NCBI GenBank assembly: GCA_907163375.1
Contig: CAJQUW010000473.1
Location: 1-64,000, forward strand
Source of the DNA: Prostheceraeus crozeri
Taxonomy: Eukaryota; Platyhelminthes; Polycladida; Euryleptidae
DNA length: 64,000 nt
Reading direction: 5' to 3'
Part shown: piece after piece, positions 54,412 through 64,000 of the stretch
Numbering within the stretch: the stretch's first letter is position 1
How the letters are laid out: the number at the start of each line of letters is the position of its first letter
Made by a program: the position numbers and the translations under genes
Notes under the pieces: generated by a model
Databases searched by the model: none
The model's input: only the letters and a program-made list of their open reading frames with translations
Told to the model about the DNA's origin: nothing

Positions 54412-57400
54412 TATAACCTTTCGCAGGGTACAAAGCATATTGAAATCGAGCATCTCCATCAATGAAAAATCATGTCAGATGTCTTTTAGCAATAATTTTT
54501 TGGAAAAACTTATTAGTAGACATACTTTATCATTTTATGCATTCAACGAATACGAAAGGTCTTTAATCAGGAAAATAAGCTGATTGGTAGTTCATACAGC
54601 CTGTCAATCTTTATTAAAAAGTTCTGTCGTTTTTATGTTGAAATCCTGCAAACAAAGAAAACGTCCAATTTTCTTTCGCATGGCCCACTGACCATATAAG
54701 TAAGCAAAATATGTGTCAAAATAATCTATGGAACAGAAGGTTTCATATGGCATGCCGTTTACTAAAATTGAACCAGGACTTCAACAAGGAAACTACATTT
54801 GAAAATGTGTTGCTTTTTTGTAATTATGAAACGGCCTGTACCTTGATGAGTTGTCTTAAAAACGACTAAACAGAATCTATAATAGCAAGGATTTTTTGTA
54901 AAGTGAATTGCAAACAGAGGTGGAGTGATTTATCTTTCATTTTCAGTGGTCGGATTTAGAATTTTCAGATTTTTCGTGCCCACCCCTCGAAATTCGTTCC
55001 CAGTCCCACCAGCTCAGAGTTTGCTGCTCCTTTTGCTTTTCTAAGCCCGTAAATGCACAATGCTGCATATGCGTGCAATAGGAACTAATCAATTGAAAAC
55101 ATCCCAAAATACCTAGAAATGTACTTAGTATTTGGGTGCAAATAGGGCCTAGTACACATATTGCGTGGAGAAATAAATTAAGATCATTTCTTATTAGGAA
55201 CAACATAATCATCGTCACTGTCGAGGTTAACACAGATGTTTCTTTTCATAAACTTTCGAGATAGTCCGTCTAATTACTGACTTTTCTAATCCATTAGTTT
55301 CGACTTTTCATTCAGAAGACCTTTCAGATCCGCATCCGCATCATTGATACTTTTGGGAGTCTCGTCATGACATCTTTCTAAGCATTTTTGTTTCATCAGT
55401 TCTTTGATTTTCTATTAATTTTATCACACATCAGCATGAAGTGGCTTCATGACTGTATTTTTGCCCGTTCCTCTGTCACTCTTGAATTACCTTGTTTTCT
55501 TTCTGCTGACGATTTTTTCTTCTCCAAGTCTCGACTATTCTTTTGTTCTTTTAATGCAGGAGGCATGAGCATCTGTAGACAGCTTTATAAGTCATAATTT
55601 ATCGGTAGGCTAGAGGAAGTATATTTGCGAAAAATCTTTTTTTGATAGCTTGCTCAGTACTCCCATGAGGTAGAATCATAACAAGACGAGCAAGACGCGA
55701 CAAAGTTGGATGCTTCTGAGCATCTCCTCCAACTCAGAAGAATCGGTTTTGGTATATTGAATAATCTATACTGGCGATATGTGTGCGAAGGTTCTGTATG
55801 TGCATGAAACAAACATATATGAAAAATATTTGATTTCAAGAATCAGCCACCAGTACAGTGTTGTTTTAATGCATACAATGAATTAATGCATGAAGCATGC
55901 AGAGTTGTAAATATAGATCGTGTTCGAAAATTCAAGTAATTCTCATAAAAAGATGGGCACGAAATTCAAGAGGTTCAATTTTCGTGCCCAGGCTCGTTTT
56001 TCGTGTATGCGTGCCCAGTTTCGACAAATTCGTGCCCAGACACGAAATTGTGCGCGAATTTCTGCACTGCATTTTCTCTATTAATCGTTTTTAAGAAAGC
56101 TCAACAAATTTAAAAATACAGCTACATTGTTTAGTGGATCCACGACAATTCCCCTTCACCCCGGCAAAATCCCACTGAAGACAAAATCCCCCAACCCTAG
56201 GCCTTTTTCTTTGTATACCTTGCATATAGCATCGCTGAGGGATATTATCGAGGCTCCAATTAAGTAATCAGATTATAAGGCGACAACTGTGCATGCGAAT
56301 CACTCACTGATCTTTGCTTGACACGTAGCTGGTTAGTTGAGTAATAAGTGGGTAGTGACAACTGATAACTGTTAAGGGTTATATATTAGATAATGGTTCA
56401 AATGAAGTAAAAAAAAATGTTGGCAGGCTTTTTCCTTGCTCGTTGATTGACTTTGTTTATCTAGACCCGCATATGAATGTTTCTTCATTCACGTAAAACT
56501 CTAAATGATCAGTAATGCACTACATGTTCGTCTGCGTCTAAAATACTAATTCCTCAACAATAACACATGTAAACTTTTGTCCAAACATGCAGGAAAAGAA
56601 GCTTCAAAACTGCTGCAGGAATAGTGCCGATATTCTCTACGGTCGGTTTGATTCAATCAAAACTGCAAAACTTTGAGCACTTAGTCACCCTTTCGCGCCT
56701 TCTGAGGGAAGACGAAAAGATCCTTCAGTTAGAAGAATCGTTTGACCAAGAATAGTGATGGGAACTATTCGCTGTTTTAGATAAGCGATTCATGAAACAT
56801 TTTCAGTTATTCTATTTATTTTATATCAGTTTTGACCATTTAACCCATCGACCATTTCAGTCAGGGGCGGGCGGTTGGATAAACACCGATTCCGAGCGGG
56901 CGGGTTAAACCCGGTGACCTACCCTACAGGTAGACCACCCTAAATGCGAGCTATAATGTGCACTGGCAGTGAACTCGTGGCATCTACTCCGGCCACAACT
57001 GTCTACCACATGGCTTCCTTTTAGTCGTCTCTTAAGATTTTTAGTTTAAAACGAATTTTAGTTGTGTAGGGTTCAATCAAACGTCAGTACGAGTAGAAAA
57101 CTGTCACCTTTCCTTGCTTTCTAGATCTGGGAAGTGCGAGTAATTGTCTCTTTCTGTTCGATGGCCAAACTAAATCGAGTACTTACTTTCAGCAAGCTCC
57201 GCTCGAGAAAGCTCTTTGATTTCAAAACTTTTAGAACTCTGAATTTGCAGCTGGAATTTGCCCCTCCATCACTTCGATTTTTTTGCTACTTCAGTTAATT
57301 TCATTTTCACGCTTTCTTTTCAAGTCAAGTCCTTCAATTTATTTCTCAGCGCCTGTCTGCAGTGGCTTTTCTCAACGAAAATGTGATTCAGAGACCGCAA

Positions 57401-57649
57401 TAACGTGACTAAGCATTTCATGTGATGGAGTGACCGTCCATTACTCACTTCATCGCAGATATATTCTTTTGATCTAGTTCATGATTGTTTAGTCGAACGT
57501 GAGAATGCAGTAAGAATGGACTGCAGTGGCTCCAGAATGAAAAGGATGGTGCGGGATTTTGAGGAAAAATAATTCAGATCATGACAGCTATCTGGGTGAA
57601 GCATGATTCCGTCTTATGGCACCGTAGAATCAGAGGAAAGATAACTTTA
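54412..57649. other. Intergenic, no clear gene
   Basis: AT-rich. CGTGCCCA recurs at 54978 and at 55982-56040. CAGGGGCGGGCGG at about 56860 resembles a hAT-type end but no partner end was found. Small ORFs at 54344-54583, 54943-55233 and 55388-55597 have no domain. Confidence 0.35.
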
Positions 57650-57883
57650 TCAATTGCTGAAAACTACAAGTAGGCCTTTCACTAACACATCAACACAAGC
57701 ATTCTCGAATTTCTCCACGTCACTTTCAAAAACTTCGTTGTTCAATAAATACATGACTTTCGTTCCAGCATTCTTGGAAGACTTTCTGCTTTCGGGCATT
57801 GTCGAATAAATTTCTGCAAAATTCTCGGCAAACTTCAATGTCTCCTGAGTCTTGTGCAATCCTGCTAGCGACATATTCTCCAC
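57650..57883 (-). CDS. Unrecognised 77-codon ORF, possible exon
   Basis: Protein-like composition (SLAGLHKTQETLKFAENFAE, VMYLLNNEVFESDVEKFENA). The frame stays open upstream of the first Met through IGIWVGGIDVEN, so it could be part of a longer exon reaching about 57925. No confident splice sites and no family recognised. Confidence 0.3.
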   Translation of the reverse strand: MENMSLAGLHKTQETLKFAENFAEIYSTMPESRKSSKNAGTKVMYLLNNEVFESDVEKFENACVDVLVKGLLVVFSN

Positions 57884-58145
57884 ATCAATTCCACCAACCC
57901 AGATGCCAATGTTGCATTCAAGACATGAATCATAGGTACTCTTATTTGGAAATTCAATAAGAATGCCTCAAAATGCCGATTGACGAAAGTCAAGATGCAG
58001 GGAATCTTGTGAAAAACACGTGATACGTTTGTAGCGGTAGCTGACTGTGGACTAATTTTAAAATACTTGAATTACTTTTCATAATTCAAAAAAAACTTTG
58101 ATCAACTCACAAACCGCACGAACCCTGTTTGGGCTGTTTCAAAAT
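57884..58145. other. Flank of the LTR retrotransposon
   Basis: No gene seen. The final five bases AAAAT (58141-58145) are the left target duplication. Confidence 0.5.
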
Positions 58146-58568
58146 TGTAAGAGTTATTACTTTTGTTTTAACGTGTCATTTAATTACTCGATTCTCTCAT
58201 GACCTTATATGAAATTTCGCGAGTTGATCGCATTTTTATTATCGGCTGAACCTAGAAATCTTGCGTTCGCGGTAACATTGATATTTGATTGTAAGTTGAT
58301 ATAGCTATGCGATCCTGGACTGTATATAGAATCTAAGCGTTAGTGTTTTTGTAACAGACTATGTATGTGTCATAGTAAGCCAGTAATTTCTGTGATTATT
58401 GATGATATAGCTTTTTTGACTTTTGAGAAGCTGTTACTAAGCAATTTTGTGATCTGACAGTTTCGGTTTGTACGTATTGTAACCTGGTGACTTAAGTGGT
58501 CGTAAGTGTATTTTGATATATTGCTTCAATATACTTAAGTGAGTTTTGGGCCAGAAATCGTTCTTACA
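58146..58568 (+). repeat. 5' LTR
   Basis: 423 bp, starting TGTAAGAGTTATTAC and ending TTCTTACA. TGTATATAG at about 58320 is a candidate TATA box. Confidence 0.93.
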
Positions 58569-58594
58569 AGCTATCCGGCGTATAACAATCGATA

Positions 58595-59275
58595 TGAAGG
58601 CAATGAAGAAAGTGAGTAATTATACAGGGGAAGATTGAGGTTGAGCGTTGGATTGATAAGTTTGAGTGGCGGTGGACATTGATGGGTTAAAAGAGAAGGA
58701 AGCTCAATTGCTGACGATGTATCTTGAGGGTCCAGCATATGATACGTGGAAAAATCTGTCTGAATCAGACAGAAAGGACGCCACTGCCATTAAAGCTGCT
58801 CTAAGAAATGCGTTTGGGTTGCGAAGGGTAGATGCGTGGCGATTCGCATTGTCAAAAAGAGTGCACATAGGGGATTCAATTGATGCAGTAGGGGATAACA
58901 TTCGGAAACTCATGACAATTTCATGTGCAGGTGGTGACCCATTCGAGTACATATCAGTATAGTGTTGCTGGAATCTTTGCCAAGAAACATTCGTGAACAG
59001 GTGGTCTTATTTCTGGGGAACAATCTTACGTATACGATGGTATTGAGTGTTGCTAAAAGAATCACCCCATCTGTGACTCCATCCGCTTCGGAAATAACTG
59101 CTTGTAGTGGCGTGTATGCACCATCTGAGAATAGAAGGGTCGGAAGTCACGCTGAAAAAGCGCTCAGATGCTACTGTTGTCAACGCATAGGTCATCTTCA
59201 AAGGACTGTAGAATCACTTGTCATAAATGTGGACAGCGTGGTCACATGAAGCACAATTGCTCTGCGGTATCTTAA
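58595..59275 (+). pseudogene. gag of the LTR retrotransposon, frameshifted
   Basis: Starts at about 58595 (MKAMKKVSNYTGED). After frame changes it continues VERWIDKFE, then EAQLLTMYLEGPAYDTWKNL and IKAALRNAFGLRR (58666-58962), typical capsid-like sequence, then LLESLPRNIREQVVLFLG. Two nucleocapsid zinc knuckles follow: CYCCQRIGHLQRDC and CHKCGQRGHMKHNC, both C-x2-C-x4-H-x4-C, readable only by crossing frames. At least four frame changes. Confidence 0.8.
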
Positions 59276-62200
59276 ACGTCGAACAGGGGCAACGTCCTCT
59301 CCGATTGCCCCCGGTCTCAAAAGCCTTTACGCAACCAATTGATTGCCACAACAGCAAACAAACACCAGAGCTATAATTGATCCTGGTAAAGTTGACAACA
59401 AAGACTGCATAGATATGATCGACTGTGGCTGTAGTATGTCAATGGTTTCTTGGCGATTTGTAGGAAACGCAAAATGACAGCCGAAACATTCTCTCTAGAA
59501 ATAATGGACTGTAGGTTCGTTAATACCAAAGGTTGTGTTAAGTTGCCCAACGTTACTGTTGGTGAAAGTGAGTACAATGTTGGACCAGTCGATGCAAATG
59601 TGCTGCCAAGATTGCGCTTGATGTTGACTTGATCGTGGGACTAGATGTCATCGGCCGAGTTGGTCTGTGGATTTTTTGATGGTGATAGTAGGAAAGTGAA
59701 ACTTGGACTTTCCACTGCGATGATGCAAGTGCATTGACATGCCGCTCGTAAAAAGCAACGGTATTGCGTCAGCTAGTTTGCGTCAAGATGACATTATTGA
59801 TGACAATTGACTTTCGTGCTTCTTTTGATGGGACTTGGACAGTGAGTTGGAAATGGAAAAGTGCTCCTCCCTCCACCAATAACAGTAGAAGATGCAATTA
59901 TAAGGTGAAAGATGATGATCTGGAGTTGTTCGATCGGGAAATTGAGGCATGGATCTCCCGACGGTGTGCTTGTTCCTTGGGACAGAGCAAGAGATGGCGA
60001 CATTAAGAATTATTGCCTCTCATGAGCGTTAGGCAAGAGAAGGGAGAGACTGTGAAAAGTGCGACCTGTGCTTGATTTTCCGCTATTTGAATGACTTTAT
60101 TGTTAGTCACACTGGATCTGCTACACCTTTATGCCAGGACCGTTTGAGAGAGTGGAGGAGGCTGGGACCAAGTTGCTCCGTGTTGACCTCAAAAAAGCTT
60201 ATCTCTTCAGTCAGGATCGATCAATCATTGTGGCCGTATCAAGCAGTTCGTTTGGAAGGGCAAGACTTTCGTCTTGACCAGGTTGGATTCGGATTGAACA
60301 TCGCTCCGAAGGTGATGACGAAGATTGTCGAAAATGTTGGGGGCGTGACAGAAACGTTGAGGCAGCGGCTACGAGTTACATTGATGACATATATGTGAAC
60401 GAAACCGTGACAAGTGTCGAGAAGGTCGTGTCTCAATTGAAGGAGTTTGGTTTAGTCACGAAACCTGCTGAGCGACTGGGGACTGAGAGTGTGAGGGACT
60501 GGGTTTGAAGGTTATAAGAATCTACGATGGACTCGAGACAGCCAGTTGCCGGAAGTAGCAAAAGAAATGATGACGAGACGGCAAGTGCATAAGGTTTTGG
60601 GGGAAGGTTAGGACACTTCCCGGTTTGTGGTTGGTTGCGGTCACTTGCGCGTTTCACAACGTACAACGGCAGAAGAAAGTATCGGATGGGATGAAAACGT
60701 GAGCAAAGAGACGATGGACAAAGTTGTGCAAGTGAATGAAAGACTACGTTCAGGCGACGACCCAGTTGCTGGTCGATGGTTGGCTCCTGAAAATGGTGCT
60801 TTGACAGTGTGGACTGACGCCAGTAATCTGGCTTTGGGAGTTGTGGTTACGATCGATTCGCAAGTCGTAGAAGACGCAGCATGGCTACGAAAGAAATGAC
60901 ACGTCGCACATCAATATCAGCGAGCTCGATGCTGCCATCAAGGGAATCAACTCGCACTAAAGTGGAAGGTCAAGACGTTCGTGCTCAAAACGGATTCGTC
61001 AACCGTCAGTGGGTGGTTGAGGTCGGCTTTTAGTGACACACATAATGTCCATACTCATGCCCTATCTGAACTGCTTATTCGCCGTCGTATTGATATTTTG
61101 CGGGAGCTCAGAAAACAAGAAGAATTAAGGTTGAAGTTCAACTCGTGAGGTCGGAGGAAAACATAGCCGATAAGCTGACGCGTGTCCCCAAATCTTGGTT
61201 GTCTTCCAAGACGTTAAGCCTATCATGAAATGCCTGTTCTGCGGGTAATGTTGGGAACAACAAATCCATTGATGAATCGATTCTAAATATTCATCGTCAA
61301 CATCACTTGGGTGTACACAGAACGATGACATTAGCTAAATTGAAGCATGGAGAAGTCATAACAAGAGACAGAGTAGCTGCTGTTTTATCGAAATGCAGTG
61401 TTCGAGAATTGGTCCATCTGGCAATCCTCATTATCGAAAAGGTTTTTGTCATCGAATGAAGTGTGAAGAAGTTGTCTACTGATATGACTCATGTTGGGAA
61501 CAGGCTATACTTAACAGTTATAGATATGGGTTCAAGGTACTGCATTTTGGAAACAACTAACAAGTGGATCATCAAGTGAAGTCTGTACGCATTTCAATGA
61601 AATTTTTTGCTGAATTCGACCCCTGCAGTAATCCTGTCTGATAATGGTGCAGTGTACAGAAGTGTTGATTTTAAAAACTTGATGAGTGAATGGGGTGTTG
61701 TCCAAGAATACTGTTGTGCGTACAGACCTCGTGGAAATGCATCAGTGAAAGGAATCACAAGACCATAAAGACAATGATCGCTCGTTCGAGAAATTCAGTT
61801 CATCAGTGTGTTTTTTTGGTACAATTCTACCAGCAGTTTTGGTCACGTTCCTCCATTTACATTGTTGTTTCATGTTCGGAGTCGAATGCCAAGCGTTAGT
61901 GGAGAGCGACCGCTTATGTGTGAGGATGTCAGTGAGTGGAAAAGGCCCTTCTGAAGTGCAATCGAATGTGGAATATAACGAGAGAAATCCTTTTGTTGTT
62001 GGTGACAAGGTTTTATGTTAGAAGTGATGGTAAATGTGATTCTGCTTGGACCGACCGCACAGAGTAACTTCAATCAAATCTTTTGGTATCACTCGAAATA
62101 GACAACGATGGTATTGTGAGACACATCTCTCATCTGGCGACGCGTCCCTTCAAAACTGCAACTTATGGTGAACTATCTGATAATTCGGACTCCTTCTCTT

Positions 62201-62330
62201 CTGATGAAAATGACAATCATTCTTACTCAAGCCTCAGTGATTGTAGTGATATTTCTGTACAAGATGCAATTCAAGGATTACTGACGCCATGTGACGGTGC
62301 CTACTCAACCTCGCAGAAGTGAAAGTACAA
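59276..62330 (+). pseudogene. pol of the LTR retrotransposon, frameshifted
   Basis: Domains are readable in order across frames. Protease: MIDCGCSMSMVS, later LIVGLDVIG, about 59400-59660. Reverse transcriptase: FRYLNDFIVS, LWPYQAVRLEGQDFRLDQVG, FGLNIAPKVM, and catalytic YIDDIYVN at about 60380. RNase H: LTVWTDASNLALGVVV, about 60800. Integrase: LGVHRTMTLAKLKHGEV, LTVIDMGSRYC with an Asp, LSDNGAVYRS with an Asp, and YRPRGNAS followed by ERNHKTIK with the Glu, about 61300-61780. A Ser/Asp-rich tail ends near 62320. Numerous single-base frame changes make this copy non-coding as sequenced. Confidence 0.85.
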
Positions 62331-62418
62331 GACGAAGACCAAACCACCTATCAGACTTTCTGATTCGTTGAACTGTTCATGTGTCCAAGTATCCTGCCAT
62401 GATTTACAAATCAGGGGA

Positions 62419-62839
62419 TGTAAGAGTTATTACTTTTGTTTTAACGTGTCATTTAATTACTCGATTCTCTCATGACCTATATGAAATTTCGCGAGTTGAT
62501 CGCATTTTTATTATCGGCTGAACCTAGAAATCTTGCGTTCGCGGTAACATTGATATTGATTGTAAGTTGATATAGCTATGCGATCCTGGACTGTATATAG
62601 AATCTAAGCGTTAGTGTTTTTGTAACAGACTATGTATGTGTCATAGTAAGCCAGTAATTTCTGTGATTATTGATGATATAGCTTTTTTGACTTTTGAGAA
62701 GCTGTTACTAAGCAATTTTGTGATCTGACAGTTTCGGTTTGTACGTATTGTAAACTGGTGACTTAAGTGGTCGTAAGTGTATTTTGATATATTGCTTCAA
62801 TATACTTAAGTGAGTTTGGGCCAGAAATTCGTTCTTACA
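62419..62839 (+). repeat. 3' LTR
   Basis: 421 bp. Five differences from the 5' LTR; four are single-base indels. Confidence 0.93.
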
Positions 62840-64000
62840 AAAATCAGCCCAACGAAGCAGTGTGGCAGTTGAATTTTAGTTTTCTGATTCGTTTGTCATG
62901 TTGTAAAGATTCAGTGTTGACAAATAGCGTAAACATGCCAACGATTCTCCCAACGACCTCTCCATGTGTTGCTCATTACATGGACATCCAGCCGTGCGGA
63001 TCGAAAGGTCACTATCACCGTTTCATTTCATATCTTGTTATAGATCTAAAATCTACGCTGGATATTTGTTCAATCTGGTATTTGCATCTCGTATTGTTGT
63101 ATGATATGAATAGAAAGTGAAAAACTGAATGAGCCAAAAATCATTGCTGACTATCTGCTTCCTTAGTTAGAGCCGGACGTATACTAGAATTATTCAACTA
63201 ATAATGTCTGCGAAGGTTCAGAATCGGGTAATGAAATCCATATAATGCTGGTGGGTAATAAACTGAAAACACCATTCCAAGCACATTTAATAAATTAACA
63301 ATAAAATGGTAACATTTACTAGGAAAGGGAGGGTAATATGATTGAAATATGACTTAATTTACTTAATTATGGTGCACATCATGACTGGAAATTGTATTAT
63401 TTTTAATAGACAACAAAGTAAATTTCGGATATATTCCATAGCCAGTCTCAAGTAAAAAAAAGAAAAACATATGTGCATTTTAGGGACGGCGGAAATGAAT
63501 AATAAACAGAAAATTCTCTAACGCTTTTCAGGTATTCGAATGCCATAGGAAGTGTTGAGCGCAAGGCGTAAATGGAGCAAGATTTGTTCCGCATGGATTT
63601 CCCAAATCTGGTATGACCGTACCAGATGATCACTGGCATGGCAACATGATCAAATAAGAGTAGAAAGTGAAAAAAGATGATTGAGATTGAGAGACAGAAT
63701 CCAAAATATCAACTGATGCAAGTGGAAGGATGATAGAATGTACTACTTGATTCGACACAATGAAAACGACGGCACATATTTTCACATCCGATTCTGCAAC
63801 TGCGCCTACAAATCACAATCGACATTGAAAACTTAATTAATTATTGTGAGTAACTCTGGCCACCGACAAGAAGGTATTAAATGCAGTGATGAGAAAAGAA
63901 TCAGATCAGAAATGCAATCAGATGAGTTGATTCGATGAAAAGTTTTACCTTTATCACTCTACGCTTTCGATATTGAACAGATAGATGCAACTAAAACCCA
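62840..64000. other. Right edge, no clear gene
   Basis: AT-rich. An 86-codon frame at 62860-63120 and a 63-codon minus frame at 63448-63639 show no recognisable domain. Confidence 0.35.

Larger units (their letters stand above)
58146..62839 (+). mobile_element. LTR retrotransposon, Ty3/gypsy-like order
   Basis: Two near-identical LTRs with TG..CA ends, flanked by AAAAT on both sides (58141-58145 and 62840-62844), a 5-bp duplication. Internal order is gag with two CCHC knuckles, aspartic protease, RT, RNase H, integrase, which is the Ty3/gypsy order. The LTRs differ by one substitution and four single-base indels. A weak purine tract (AGGGGA) precedes the 3' LTR. No standard TGG primer site follows the 5' LTR. 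Confidence 0.93.

Noticed and set aside
56860..56945. CAGGGGCGGGCGG as a hAT terminal repeat
   Set aside because: No matching opposite end or 8-bp duplication found nearby.

Overview
This window looks like repeat-rich, AT-rich nuclear DNA from an invertebrate, most likely an arthropod. The reasons are spliced genes with GT-AG introns, an arthropod-type core promoter (TATA plus a TCATTC initiator), and a dense mix of decayed LINE, Harbinger, piggyBac, hAT, SINE and LTR elements. The species cannot be named from sequence alone.

Region 1 (1-19245) is the unusual part: a giant inverted repeat whose left edge lies outside the window. Outside its central array the arms (1-6485 and 11815-18298) are collinear. 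Mirror coordinates sum to 18299 or 18300 throughout, with only a few substitutions. From outside to inside each arm carries: tandem ~325-bp repeats with poly-C tracts; an inward-facing TATA+Inr promoter; about 2.6 kb of hairpin-rich non-coding sequence with repeated structured modules; a second TATA box and an 88-codon ORF; two small ORFs on the opposite strand; ~100-bp tandem repeats; then three overlapping ORFs in three frames (a 95-aa basic-tailed protein, a RING-like protein, and a DEDDh-exonuclease-like protein with its own AATAAA). Between the arms is a large array of ~30-60 bp units full of AATAAA, 3.35 kb on the left and 1.95 kb on the right, meeting near a perfect 20-bp palindrome (9825-9844). 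I do not recognise this element. It is my main candidate for an undescribed system.

Region 2 (24527-49387, minus strand) is a host gene, a DEAD-box RNA helicase of the DDX47/Rrp3 family. It is split into five recognisable coding exons that join in frame to 397 codons. The C-terminal exon was not found. Its introns hold most of the mobile elements: a Harbinger element (27683-31020) with an intact spliced MSANT partner and a frameshifted transposase; a piggyBac element (32998-36223) with perfect 13-bp ends and TTAA duplications but a broken transposase; a SINE with a 12-bp target duplication; a 5'-truncated LINE with a 16-bp target duplication; and a hAT-type non-autonomous element with an 8-bp target duplication.

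Region 3 (49388-64000) is intergenic. It holds hAT and LINE remnants, a pogo-like MITE, and an LTR retrotransposon (58146-62839) with near-identical LTRs and a 5-bp duplication. Its gag-pol is broken by many one-base indels. Because single-base indels dominate several otherwise complete elements, some frameshifts here may be assembly errors rather than biological decay.
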